Below, piece after piece: positions 23,025 through 35,550 of a DNA stretch of 60,000 nucleotides. The stretch covers positions 16,295,858-16,355,857 of the forward strand of contig NC_045144.1 in assembly GCF_008831285.2 (NCBI RefSeq), written 5' to 3'. The position numbers and the translations under genes were made by a program. A model generated the notes under the pieces. The model had not been told where the DNA came from. It did no database searches and was given only the letters and a program-made list of their open reading frames with translations. Source of the stretch: Nymphaea colorata. Taxonomy: Eukaryota; Streptophyta; Magnoliopsida; Nymphaeales; Nymphaeaceae. Positions within the stretch are counted from its first letter, which is position 1. Every line of letters begins with the position of its first letter.

Positions 23025-23295
23025 TAAGGCTGGGTACTGGGCCGAGCCACTGACAGGTACCCAGCCCGATAAGCCTGGGTGGGCCCGATAATGTTTTTTT
23101 AATATTTATTATATTAATATATATAATATAATATTTTATTATAATTAATTACATTTATATACTATTTTGTATTAAAAATATATTTTTTAAATTTAATTGG
23201 GTTGGGCCCAGGCTGGTCTTGAGCCCGAGTTTTAATGGTCGGGTCAGGCCCGAGCCCACGTTTTGGGTGTCGGGCCGAACCGATGCTCAGCCTTA
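23025..23295. mobile_element. 271-bp hAT-like MITE with exact TSD
   Basis: Exact 8-bp direct repeats GCACCTTG (23017-23024 and 23296-23303) bracket the element. It starts TAAGGCTGGGTACTGG and its inverse end reads TAAGGCTGAGCATCGG. Subterminal GGCCCG/CGGGCC motifs flank an AT-only core. This is the best-bounded member of the GGCCCG family here and supports the hAT assignment of the whole family. Confidence 0.85.
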
Positions 23296-23425
23296 GCACC
23301 TTGTCACATGGTGGAGCTTTTTTTGGAATTCTTTTCTCCCTTCCAAGCAGTCCTTCAACCATAGCGACCATGCATCTATGTTGATGAAATATAATCTTTA
23401 TATTGCAACGAGGCCAGGGGCGGAG

Positions 23426-23778
23426 CATAGTCACAGAAAACGTGTTTTTTTTCAAAAAAAACGCAAAAAAAAATACAATAAATTAAATGGCCGTTTAAAA
23501 CTTAAAAAAAAAACTGTTTTATGAAAAAAACATTAAAAATGAAAAAACACGTTTTTAACGCATTTTACAGTTTTTTTTATTTTTTATTTTTTATTTATTG
23601 CAAATCTACTTATCTTGTGATGTTTGTGTTATTAGTTTCTCACTTTTTTTTATTTTTTTAAATTTTTTTAAAATTTATAGTATTTTCTTGTTTTTTTCTC
23701 ATTTTTTTTCAAGCTCGCCGTATTATACATGATAAAAACATTGCTGTTTAAAACTCTGAGACATTATTTGTGATTATG
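23426..23778. mobile_element. A/T-rich MITE, CATAGTCACAAATAA family (copy 1)
   Basis: The left end CATAGTCACAGAAAACGTG pairs with a right end whose inverse is CATAATCACAAATAATGTC. The interior consists of long A and T runs with ACACGTTTTT motifs. Adjacent GGCGGAG and GGCAGAG may be a decayed duplication. Family copies lie at 24420, 24716, 26174, 26495 and 54545. Confidence 0.65.
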
Positions 23779-24419
23779 GGCAGAGATATGTAACGTCTCT
23801 ATGAAGTGTATTAATTTAGTGGTTGAACTTGGGTAGACTTGGGTCCAGTTATATGGGCTGCCCTATGGATTGGGTGGCGTAAGTGTTAACTATATATTTA
23901 GTGTTCTATGAAAAAAAAGTTCTACCTCTGCCCAAGTATCCATGAACTAAGTGTTAATTATATATCCAAGTATCCATGAACTAAACTTTGTATGAAAGTG
24001 GAGCTCCATCCGGCAAAAACTTTTCCAGATGCAACACATGCTTCCTCAAAAGGCTGAATTTCCAAGACAAACTGCTTGCAGTCTCTCTCATAAACCATAA
24101 GTAGCCACCTACTGGTTCAATTTATGAGTGAAGCAACCATATTCTACCTAACAAAACTTGTGGCAACATCCCATGAAATGAAACTTGTTTGAAACCAAAC
24201 ATATTCCATATGTATGTTGCATTCCAGTAGGGTTTTGGGTTATCCTTAAGCATAGTCAGAAAAAAAATTGATACCTTATGTCAAGTAACAAAAACTTCAT
24301 CCTTAATCTTCTTTGAATTAACATGAAGCTTGTACCTATGAGGAGCATTCCATAACTTCTAGACAAAGCAACATTTTCCATCATTTAGACAACCAACCTA
24401 TCCTAGAATTATAGCTAAA

Positions 24420-24545
24420 CAATAGTCACCAATAACGTTTTAGAGTTTAAAATGGTGATGTTTTTCTCGGGTATAATACGATGAACTTGAAAAAAACAGG
24501 AAAAACACGTTTTCTCTGCAAACACGTTTGCTGCTAAACTAGACC
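24420..24545. mobile_element. CATAGTCACAAATAA-family MITE, truncated (copy 2)
   Basis: It begins CAATAGTCACCAATAACG and continues with the family's GAGTTTAAAATGGTGATG and GGGTATAATACGATGAACTT sequence. It then breaks off after about 125 bp near AACACGTTTGCTG. Confidence 0.55.
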
Positions 24546-24715
24546 TTTAACTCTCGTGTGATATTCTAGAATGGACGCCTTCTTTCGTTGAATCTAGAGA
24601 CAGAAAGTTTCAACGTCTTCCAGCAAGCTTACCGTGTGATTATTAGACACTGTTTGCAGATAAAACATCAATCAGTAAGACATGTTCCTCTTTACTTCAT
24701 ACAATCAGGAGCAGG

Positions 24716-25081
24716 CATAACCTCAGACATGTTTTGAAAAAAAAAAAAACGCGATAAATTAACTAGCCATTTAAAAATAAAAAAACACATTTTTTTGAGA
24801 AAAAATGTTAAAAATGAAAAAAAAAGTATTTTTTCAGTTTTTATCAGTTTTTTAAATGTCAAATGATTTTTCTTTTTATTTTCTATTTTTTATTTGTTAC
24901 AAATCTATTTATATTTTGATGTTTGCTGTATTAGCTTCTCACTTATTTTATTTTCCCATCATTTTTAGTTTTTTAAAATTTTTAAAAATTTACTGTATTT
25001 TTCTATTTTTTTCAAACTTGTTATATTATACTCGAGAAAAGCCTTGCTATTTAAAACTCAGAGACATTATTTGTGACTATG
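24716..25081. mobile_element. CATAGTCACAAATAA-family MITE (copy 3)
   Basis: The right end ATTATTTGTGACTATG is an excellent family terminus; the left end (CATAACCTCAGACATG) is diverged. The flanks GGAGCAGG (24708-24715) and GGAGTAGG (25082-25089) match at 7 of 8 bases. Open frames inside are T-run artefacts. Confidence 0.65.
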
Positions 25082-26173
25082 GGAGTAGGTAAACTTCCAC
25101 AAACTGCTACAGAGACAAATTAGGAATATCTCGGTGGCAATCTTTGTGTCATATCTATTCTGTAAACTTTATAAGGTAAGGTATGATACTAATATGAAAG
25201 TGCATTTCTCACACCTAAGCTCGGAGACAACCTTAAACCTTAAAAGCAAAGAGAAATCAAATAATTTCAACTCCTCTATCCCCACCTACACATACTCATG
25301 ATAGTTAGTTCCAGCATTATATAAATTAAATTTATAGTAGTAGTCATGCTCCAATAAGGCTAATTTATGCGTGTAAGCAAGAGATTAACTTATTTTGTAC
25401 ATAGTTTTGAACCATATAAAACAGCATGCAGATTTGAGCATAATAACTTGAAAATGATCAAATACAGAGTTGGACGTTCAATCTAAGGCAGTGAACAGAT
25501 GCATGGTCAGGTTTGTGGCCCCTGTAAAGGCAGTCCCTTTTCTTCTGTTATTCCCTTTGTGTCCCTACAAGGACTTTCTTTTTAACATTTTTTATCATTT
25601 TCTTGCATCGTTATGTGGGGAATTAATGTAAAGGCATTTTAGTCATTTCATGTCGGACCAGACAGAGGTGAATGAGAATGGCCAAAGCACCTTGTCAAAC
25701 AGTTAATTGGCTTTTGACAGTTTGTAGGTTGAAGAAATTCCAGATCGAAATTCTACGCTGCTTTTTTTTAACACTTTTGCTTTCTTTCCATATTTTGTGG
25801 GGCAAATAATAAGCGATGAATCTCTTTGCTTTCTTAAAAGTGGGGAAAGATGAAATGTTTCTTTTATCATGGAGAAGGAGAGTAAGGCTGAAAGTAAAGT
25901 CGATGCCTTGGACGATGATTGAAAGATGCTTCTCTCTCTCTCTCTTAGTTTTTTTTTTTCTGCACACTGTATCCAATAAACTCCTCTCTTTACAGGAGAT
26001 TTAAATGGATATGGTTTTGGAATCTCAGGTTTTTTAATCTGCACCACATTTGATGGGATGTGATTTCTTATTTATCTAAGTCATCTAAATATGAGTCGCT
26101 TGCATTCTTAAATTTCATCAATTAGTCTCATTACACCATATTATTGAAGCATGAAAGGTTCAATGGCTCCGAG

Positions 26174-26440
26174 TCAGTCACAAATAACATCTCAAAGTTT
26201 TAAAGGATGAGGTTTTTTTCAGTATAGTACGAAAAACTTAAAAAAAAAACGGAAAATTTTTAAAAATTTTAAAAACTAAAATACGAAAAAATAAAATAAA
26301 TAAGAAATTAATGATACAAACATCAAAAGATAAGTAGATTTGCAACAAATAAAAAATAAAAAATGAAAAAAAAACTGTTAAAAAATAAAAAAACACATTT
26401 TTTTCAGTTTTAACTTTTTTTTCAAAAAAGTGTTTTGTTC
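26174..26440. mobile_element. CATAGTCACAAATAA-family MITE, partial (copy 4)
   Basis: CAGTCACAAATAACATCTC and GTTTTAAAGGATGAGG match the family's left end. The internal A-rich segment and the ACACATTTTTTT motif follow, but the right terminus is missing. Confidence 0.55.
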
Positions 26441-26494
26441 AATTTATGCACAAAATTGAACAAGGAAGAAAAAGGGACATATACTTGTTATAAG

Positions 26495-26872
26495 CATAGT
26501 TACAAATAACGTCTCGGAGTTTTAAACGACAATGTCTTTTTCGAGTATAACGCGACGAACTTGAGAAAAACAGAAAAGAACAGTAAATTTAAAAAAAAAT
26601 TAAAAACTAAAAATAAAGGAAAAATAAAATAAGTGAGAAACTACTAACACAAATAACAAAAGATAAGTAGATTTGCAACAAATAAAAAATGAAAAATGAA
26701 AAAAAAAACTGTTTGACATTAAAAAAACTGAATAAAATGCGAAAAACACTTTTTTTTTGTTTTCAACGTTTTTTAAATAAAAAATGTTTTTTTTAGGTTT
26801 TAACGACTAGTTAATTTATCCCATTTTTTGTAATTTTTTCCAAAAAAAAAAAGACACTTTTTTGTGGCTATG
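26495..26872. mobile_element. CATAGTCACAAATAA-family MITE (copy 5)
   Basis: The left end CATAGTTACAAATAACGTC is clear and the right end terminates in TTTGTGGCTATG, its imperfect inverse. It carries the family motif GAGTATAACGCGACGAACTT near the left end. Confidence 0.65.
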
Positions 26873-27292
26873 TATGAGGCCAGGCGCTACGGGACTCAGC
26901 TCAGACACAGCTCAGGTCGAACATCAAGTCCAGCCACCCTCTCAAGCTTAGTCGGTATGGTCCGAGCCTATGCCAATCAAACCAGCTAGCTGAGTGCACT
27001 CAACGTTACATTTACCGTCGCTGAATGATAGGCTAGAGCTTCCCTTGAAGCCTTATTAGAAACACACACACACACAATGGTATAGCTAACTAATAATATG
27101 TTTAGCAGCTCTTTTATAAATCACTCGTGAAAAGAAAGAAGGAATATAAGTATACAACGCAAAAGCATCCGAATGGGGACATCCCATTGATCACACTTGC
27201 TTGGATTTCAAGTATCCGCTTTACACCCTCTGCCAACCCCAAAACCCTTGCACTTGAACAAGCAAGGAACATATTGGCTGGCCCAAAACCCC

Positions 27293-27299
27293 TATAAAA
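27293..27299 (+). promoter_or_regulatory. TATA box of the AWPM-19 gene
   Basis: TATAAAA lies 102 bases before the start codon. A C/T-rich leader with a (CT)n run (27358-27386) lies between, a normal arrangement for a plant core promoter. Confidence 0.7.
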
Positions 27300-27400
27300 T
27301 CCTTTAACCATACTTTCCCATCTCCGCCAGCCATCCAAACACCAAACCCGAAGCCCATCTCTCTCTCTCTCTCCCTCTCTCTCTATAGTTCCACAACAAA

Positions 27401-28370
27401 ATGGCAGGGGAAGAAACAAAGGGAGTTGCTTCCATACTTATGTTCCTTAACTTGTGCATGTATGCAATTGTATGTGCAATTGGGGGATGGGCTGTTAATG
27501 ATGCCATCGAGCGTGGATTCGTTATTGGTACGCAACATCTAGTGCTCTTGGTTGGATCTTCTGGTTCTTAGCTAGCTGCAGAATTGGTGACCATGTCCAT
27601 AATTTGTTCGTCTTCCAAACATGGTCTGATCATGCAACTGTGGTTTTGTGCAGGTCCCGGCTTGGTCCTTCCGGCGAACTTCTCGCCGGTGTTTTTCCCG
27701 ATGGGAAACGCGGCGACGGGGTTCTTCGTCATATTCTCGTTGATTGCCGGAGTCGTGGGAGCGGCGTCTATCCTTGCAGGAATCAATCATCTCCGGTCAT
27801 GGAACGCAGAGACTTTGCCTTCTGCTGCATCGCCTGCTCTTGTTGCATGGACCTTGACGCTTCTCGCAATGGGGTAACCAACATCACATAAAAGCATGAT
27901 CTAGATGGTTCAACTTAACTCTTAGGCCTCGTCTTAAAGCAAGAGAAATTTTTACCTGGATAAGGTAAAAGCATCTCTTAGCTCCTTTTGACCACAAAAT
28001 GATGACACAGTAATTCTCTCCAAAAGGGAGAGCTACTTTTACCTTACAAAAAGAAGAAGTCATCCACGTGAAATCAACAAGAGATTACTAAATAGGAGGA
28101 AGAGAAACCTTTTCCCCTGAACCAAGAAAAGAATATTCAGATGCCTTTCTTTCTAACGTGGTGAATTTTCTAATGAAGGACCACGTCACTTTACTGGTAG
28201 ATTTTATTGCATCAATTGTGCTTCCAATTTCTCAAAATGATTCTCAATACTAAGAGAAATCCAATCGAATGAGGAAACAATGACTTAAAGATGACACACC
28301 TTTTCGGTTTCCAATTCTTGCTAGGTTCGCATGCAAGGAGATCGAGCAGCATGGAAGGAACGCATGTCTG

Positions 28371-28447
<77 letters not shown>

Positions 28448-28631
28448 AACTATTAAATTGTTTTCAACTGCTCTACAAATGAATACCTTTCAAAAATGTT
28501 CATTTAATGGATGTATGTTTATAAACATGCAGAGGACAATGGAGGCATTCACCATCATTCTATCAGTAACCCAGCTGCTTTATATTGCTGCTATCCATGG
28601 AGCCGCAGGTGTCGCTCCTCCTCGGCGATAA
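27401..28631 (+). CDS. AWPM-19-like plasma-membrane protein
   Basis: AWPM-19 proteins are small plant plasma-membrane proteins linked to abscisic acid and cold or drought responses; the rice member PM1 is reported to carry ABA. Four exons: 27401-27527, 27654-27873, 28325-28370 and 28533-28631. All introns are GT-AG and in frame, giving 163 residues, close to the family's usual 150-190. Four hydrophobic helices are visible at about 10-33, 64-86, 101-119 and 136-155. Family hallmarks are GGWAVNDAIERGF before intron 1, FPMGNAATGFFVIFSLIAGV in exon 2 and FACKEIEQHGR in exon 3. The start is the first ATG after the TATA box and CT-rich leader. Intron 3 opens with the donor GTACTCTCTC, running straight into a (CT)n(TA)n microsatellite. 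No neighbour suggests a shared pathway. The family assignment is firm; the transport role is inferred from relatives. Confidence 0.93.
28065..28070 (+). promoter_or_regulatory. G-box (CACGTG) in intron 2 of the AWPM-19 gene
   Basis: CCACGTG is the core of ABA-responsive elements. A second ACGT core (CCACGTCAC) follows near 28181. The gene family is ABA-responsive, so an intronic response element is possible, but this is motif evidence only. Confidence 0.3.
28373..28443. repeat. (CT)n(TA)n microsatellite at the donor of intron 3
   Basis: About 37 bp of CT passes directly into about 34 bp of TA, starting two bases after the GT donor of intron 3 of the AWPM-19 gene. Confidence 0.95.
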
Positions 28632-31377
28632 AATAATGAAACCCAAGTTTCATGCAAATTCAAGGCATTGGATTGATTGGTGTTTGTGTCATATTGTTGT
28701 ATGCTTTTTTTTTTGTCCTTCTGTAATTGTTCTATCTGGTGCATTCGATTGTAATTTTTCATGCTACATCGGCAAATGAATAAGGAGGGTTGTGGACATG
28801 GCAAAAAGAATATCATTCATTCTCCGCAGATTATGCTGGATTAAGGAAATATTTACAAGCAACTATATTTAATTTAATTTTATTAAAAACTGAAGAAAAT
28901 AGAGCAAATACTAATTTAATTTTATTCTGACAACCCCAAACAAATCATGAATTGTTGTTAGACATAAAATTGTTGCTAAAACCAGACCCAGTTCTTAATC
29001 TTATTTTCTTTAACAGACTCATCCAAACGAGTTAAATTTTGATCATTTTTGAGAAACAAATAAATGAAAATAATTAAACTATTCAAGGGATAGCTAAAGG
29101 CTGGCCCACGGCACCTTTATTATTCCTACTAAACACCCTCAAAGTGTCGTTTGTCTGGAATTTATTCATTTCTTGAGTGCATCGAGGTGGCCATTTGTAC
29201 GATAAAAAACAAAATTACAAAAAAGGAGCTCAATCCTTGGGCCAATCATAGCAAACTGCTCAACTTTTCATAAGTAAGAGATAGGCCTTTAAGTTTTGGT
29301 TGTTAATTCTCAAATTTTTTTAAATATTTTAAAAATTACAACAAAAAATTAAAGAAGATTTTTAAAAATATGAAAAATTATTTTAAAAATGTGTTATCCA
29401 GCAACAATGGGTCATTGAACAACAGGTCAGACACCCATCGTTATGTGCATGGAGCATCACCACCAAATGAGGGCTGTTGCCACCTGGTTAGGCAACCAGG
29501 GCTAATCAATGGTCGAGTCAGAAAAATTGGTTGTAATGACACTCATTTACTTTATATATTATATTATATATATATATATGTATAGATAAATTCAAAAATA
29601 AAAAAATTTTAAGAAGCGGGTGTGAACAGGTAGTAAGGAATAGTGCCATTGCGGCACTCTAGCAAAGGTGTGGAGCAGCATAGAGACTTCACCTTGGAGA
29701 GACCACCTTGGAGAGATGGTCTTCTTTAAATTTTTATTTTGATGTAGGCAATTTTATAAATTATCTTTTAATATTCACTTTAAACAAAAAAACAAGCGGT
29801 GAGTTGAGAATTATAACCAAAACTTATGGGTCTACTTGCTAGCTATGAAAAGTTAAGTAGTCTCCTATTTCTGGTTCAAAGGTTGAGTTCCTTTATGCAA
29901 TTTTTTTTCCTTTAAATCATCTAGGCTTCTTAGAAAGGCCATATTAATTGAACCCTCGATCGCCTCTTATGGGCATTGTCGATTAGAAGTAGTGAATGCC
30001 ACAAACTTGTCATGGATAGGTTGGAATGCATTTGTTAAGAAGGAAAAAAAAATTTGCCCAACATCAAACACATTTTCACCGACAGTCTATTTGTCACCAT
30101 ATCAGATTTATCACAATATCAGATTTATCATATATTTATATATTTGGATTTGACGTCAGATTCAAATAGGATTAAAAAAAAACCCTATACCTTATCAAAA
30201 TCTGACGTTTAAATTTGCATATCATATCCAAATCCGATCCAAAATTTGATTTTACTAATTAGTTAATTTTGAAATATTTGTTGTCACATGCATAATCCAA
30301 AAATCTGAATCATAGGCAAATTTCAACAATGCAAACAAAAAGTTCATCTTTCCCCTAAAAAACAACTATATGAGTAAAAGATTTGAAAAAAGGAGTATAT
30401 TTTGCCTAAATTTCTTTTGTATATGTGTTTCTTATAACATATATTGCATATTAACAGGGACTTGGAAAACCTAAAAGGTGTGCAAATACAAGTTCAATTC
30501 TGGGTCAGGCATTGGCGAAGTTAAAAACTATGTTATAATATATAGTTTATTATTAACTATTATTTTAAAAATGGAAACCTTCAAACTAACAAAGAAAAAA
30601 GAGTCAACACTAATAAGTATACTACATTAAATAAGCCTGAATAAAAATATAAATATAATTAGATGAGTTCTTCATGTTTGAAACATATTTCGATCATGGT
30701 GACATCATAAGGACAAATGCTATTAAATTAACACACTAAGTAAAAGATAATACTATATCTAAATTAATTCTTAAAATACATTAGTTGTATATTTTCATTG
30801 ATATAAAAAAAGCACAAATGTATAAAAAGAAATATATCTCTAACTTATCAATTTGATTCAACGTGCATGGGTGCAAGGACATTTTATATTCAGAGATGTG
30901 TAGGCAAATCAAAATTATCTATAGAAGAATGAAAATAAACATTAAAAAACCTTAATAAAAAATTAACTACCTTTTGTTTGATGTTGCAATTAGTCTTATA
31001 TGCATACCAAAACTTCCCTAATTTTTACACCTAGACAACTTCTTTAGGAATCAAGAATGTGCCCACCTATATGTGAAATTGTGGATTTGATGCAACAATT
31101 GACAATAGGAATAGTGAAATATCACATTAGATAGCACAAGATACTTAAGTGCAATGACTTCCATTTATATCAAAATATCAGTTGTATTGTTCTTTCGATA
31201 AATAGATTCTTTCAAATACAATTCTAAACCTGATTTTGTGACTGCACGTTGACTTTACGCAGATTCTTAAAGAAAATAATCTAAAGCACTTGTTTTAAGC
31301 TTTGTACCAAAAAAACAAATTAAACAAGTAAAGTTAAATACATCACTATCATTATCAACCTCTATAATATAACTAGT

Positions 31378-31502
31378 GAAAGATAAAAAGAGAAGGAAAA
31401 AGATGGACGGAAAGGGATGAAAAGGAAAAGGATGAGAAGAGAATGGGGAGCGAAATGAGAAGAAATGAAATGAAAGGAGAAATGAAAGGAAAGGAAAGAA
31501 AT
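31378..31502 (+). repeat. Polypurine tract
   Basis: About 125 bases consist almost only of A and G (GAAAGG and GAAATG-type units), with very few pyrimidines. The Phe/Ser-rich frame on the opposite strand is a by-product. Confidence 0.8.
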
Positions 31503-31849
31503 GATTATTAAAGTTTCTTTGAATAGATAAGAAAGTAAAAGAGCAACCCTTACTTTTGCATTTCAATCTCTTCAATTATATTTGTTTGGATTATATTTTT
31601 TATTTCATTTTATAGCTAGCCTAAGAGTGCCACATGTCAATTTTAAAAAAATGATTTTCAAAGTAGCTTAATTTTTTATTTTATTTATTTTTACATAATT
31701 TTGTGTATTTTAAATGACTTTTAAATATTCATGGCCGTATGAGGTGCCATGTAATTCCTCCACCTAGGTCTTTAATTTGATATCTCGATCCAATTTCAAA
31801 ATCCTCATAACCACCAAATTCTTGAAAATATCTAATGCACAATTATAAT

Positions 31850-32036
31850 AAAAATACATCAAACATATGAAATATTAAGCTTCATCCAACTAAACATCAA
31901 GACATAATTTCTTTACAAACAATTATGACATGACATACTAACAAAAAATACATCAAACATAAGAAATATTGAGGTCCATCAGTTAAAACATGAAGACCTA
32001 ATTTTTTTACAAACAATTATGACATGACATACTGTT
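31850..32036. repeat. About 94-bp tandem duplication
   Basis: Two neighbouring copies share AAAAATACATCAAACATA at the left and ACAAACAATTATGACATGAC at the right, with divergence in the middle. Confidence 0.8.
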
Positions 32037-35000
32037 TTGACGGAAAGCTTCAAATCAAGCCGCAAATGCCTTTAATGCTCTATATGATCATATAAATCAT
32101 ATTATTTATTTCTTCCATGCCATCTTATACAACTAAGTTAAGAATAAAGGCAATATATCTAACTTGGAAAAAAAAATCATTACAAGTGTATCTTTTTCAA
32201 AAATCATTCATCAATTTTGTAATTATATTGTCATTTATAAAACAAAATGATCTACAGTAATTGAAAATAATTTATAACCAATGTTGCATGTTAATAAACA
32301 ATCTCTAGTAATTGATACAAATTCTCTTCTACATGAAGAGTCTCAACAACAAAATCAAGAAGGTGCTTGCATGATAAATTTAAAAAACTTGGTTTGGTGA
32401 AAACTAGGTCATGAGAAAACCTAGTTAAGAACACAATTTTTTTCAACCTATTTTAAATTTTTGGATAATAAAAAAACCTTTGGAAAGAGATAAAATCAAA
32501 TTTTCCTAAAAACAATAAGGGAAACAAGGTTTTAAAACCTTTTATGAAAACCAAATTTTATCAAAACTAGGTTTTAGTAAAACCCAGTCTCCAAGTTATC
32601 GAAACAGGTCTCAAAAGGTGCAAGGCATGCCTCCAAAACCTAGTTTTGGACTCTCATCTAAATATTCTCTAAGAATTCCTTTTGTAACTCCAATTCTTTA
32701 TCAACATAATGTATAGTCAAGCATAAAGAACCACATTTTTTACAAAAAAAAAAATGTACATGTTTGATATTCAACTAACTTTTTCATTATTCTTCTCTAT
32801 TATGCAAAATGGATACTCAAGATAAATTACCATATTGCTAGAATCAAGTTTTTTTTCCTGAATCAAATCTAAATGTACCAATAGAACTTGTTTTATCTTT
32901 TATCTTTATCACCAAGTACAAAATGTTTTTTATTTGATTTTAGGTTAGACTTCTTATGGCATGGCTTTAAATGGTTCTTTGTAAGTGTAATGCTCATTTT
33001 ACTATTACAATTTACAAAAATTTTACAATGATGTTAAATAGCATGTTGAATACATGTATTATTTACTTTAAGACTTAACTGCTTTCATACAAATGATCTT
33101 AATGATTAGTTTTTAAAAGAAGCATACTAGTCACCAAGTTGTTGACAGATATAAAACCGAAAACATTCACACTAAATGTCATAAGTGTTTAAATGCTAAA
33201 TATATATAAAAAATAAATAAATAGATAAATAAGCATATATATATATGTATATATATAGATATATATATATATATATATAATCTTACCAATTGAAAAGAAT
33301 GTTGTGTATCATACCGTCAATTTTAGCAAGATTAGAACTTTCTATTTATTTGAATAAGATTACATACACCTACAAAGAAATGGACTTCTTCAATTTGTAA
33401 GATAAATTTATTTGTATAATTTTAGTGTTTCCTTTTTTATGACATATAATGTATTATTTCTTTATTTATTTCCATTTTATAGATACATGACACACAGTGT
33501 TAATAATTTTATTTTTACGTCAAGCAACAAATTGAAAACTAGTATGCTTCTTTCAAAAGGTATGTCATTAAGATCATCAGTATAAAAGGAGTTTAAACGG
33601 ACAATAAATGAATCAAGTATTCAATGTGTTGCTTGCCATGATTGTAAAATTTATATACAATGCAATAGTGAAATTAGCACTACATGTATAAATATCCATT
33701 TAAATACATGTTCTTAGAGGTCCAACCTAAAATCAAGTTACTAACATCTTGTAGTTGGTGAAAAGAATAAAAATAAAATACATCTTATTGATGTTTTCAT
33801 ATTTGATTTAGAGCAAAACCGACTTGATCTAGCTAGTACGATCATTTTTCATGAATATTCATTTTTTTTAGTTAGTCATTCAGGCCTTCAGATGTTTGTT
33901 AACGGTTTACATCCACAATTCAAACTAAAATTATTTAACATTACCATATCAAATTGCATACACATTTTTTTTTTAAAAAAAGAAATGACAAAGTGATATG
34001 GTATTTTAATGAAGACCCAATAAAAGAATTAATTTCACATCAAACATGTAGACTCATTTTTGTGAGAAATGTGATTATTTATGTTTTGTGACTACACATT
34101 AATTTGATAATGATTGTGATAAAGAAAATAATTTTTTTATTTTATTGTTGAAACTTCACGTGCTAGAAAAAACTTGCATCACTTATTAAAGATTGATCAT
34201 TAAAATAAAATATTGACTGCAAGTTATTCTCAATTACTTTGGATAATTATTTATAAATTACGGTGCAGTCACAAAATTGATGGAATAGCTTCTGGAAATG
34301 AATGCATATACTTGTAATGAATTATTTTTTTCTAATTATAAGCAAAGCCCATATTCTTAACTTAGTTTTACAAGATAATATAAAAGAAATAAATGATGTC
34401 ATTGATAATGTCATATAAAGCATTAAACGTAATAAGGTGTCTCTAATTCAATGTAAAAGTTTTTATTGAACAATGCATCATGTCAAGTTACGTTACTTGT
34501 GAAAAATAAAAATTATGTCACAATGTCTCAATTAAATGAAACTCGACATTTCTTATGTTTGACACAACCTTGAAATGTAAAGATGTATTTGGTTGTTTCG
34601 AAGAAGTTGATTGTTATTGTCATTTGCTACCAAATAAAAACGAGTAAACAAAGACTGTTATTGTCACAATAGCTTAAAAATATTTTAACACTATCAATAA
34701 TGCTATAAATGGGTCATATTGCGCCAATAACAACCTTTTTCTTTCAAGGTGAACATTAAATCACTTAGGTATCCAACCTCTAATTTTTTTAAAGAGTGTT
34801 TTGTGAGATAAAATATAAATTAATACAATGTGTTCCAAGTTTAGATATGTGTCTTTCAAGGATAGTGAAGATAATGAAAGAAAAGTTTAACCAGTGGTTA
34901 GATACATGCAACCTTATTTTAACAATTGCAAATAATTTTCCATTTTCATTACAAAACACAAAAAAAAATGATTGAATCTTTACTACTGACAAATTTATAA

Positions 35001-35550
35001 ATATGAAACATCAACTTAACTTGGCAACTAAGAACTACATTTGTGATCTTCATTATGAGCATAAAGTTATTTTATATATTAAAGATATCTGTTACTACTT
35101 ACATTGCTGATGTTGAAAAGTTAATAACATATTTAACTTCACTTTCTCCAGTTGAATTTTCTTCTTATAAAAAGCATAAAACAAGTACACAAATGACTTT
35201 CCTGAATAATCTTCACAATCTGTTCAAATATAAAGTTGTATTTGGAAGAGTCATCCAAAAGACAATTAAATTGATAGTTTAACGTGGTGTAAAGTTAGAG
35301 TACCAAAATATATTGCATTATCTAAAATGAGATGTTATGTTTTAACTATATTTCAAGATCAATTGTTGCATCATAGTCAACATTAAGCAAATGAGACATA
35401 ATGTTCACTCATACATAAATCAACTGGATATGTGAACGACATTTATTGCAACATCAAATTAAAGACAATGAATTTATGAACAAGGTTCTTTAATATAGCT
35501 TCTTGATGTTTGTTTTTTTTCTTCTTCTAATATAAGATTGCAACTTGCTT

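Noticed and set aside
21120-23295. Reading the GGGCCG tracts as a CpG-island promoter
   Set aside because: Their paired, inverted placement around AT cores and the exact 8-bp duplication at 23025-23295 identify transposon ends instead.
27304-27790. Minus-strand frames over the AWPM-19 gene
   Set aside because: They overlap clear sense-strand exons and the CT-rich leader; composition reflects antisense translation.
31267-31575. 102-codon Phe/Ser-rich minus-strand frame
   Set aside because: It is a translation of a polypyrimidine strand (the polypurine tract at 31378-31502). No domain character.
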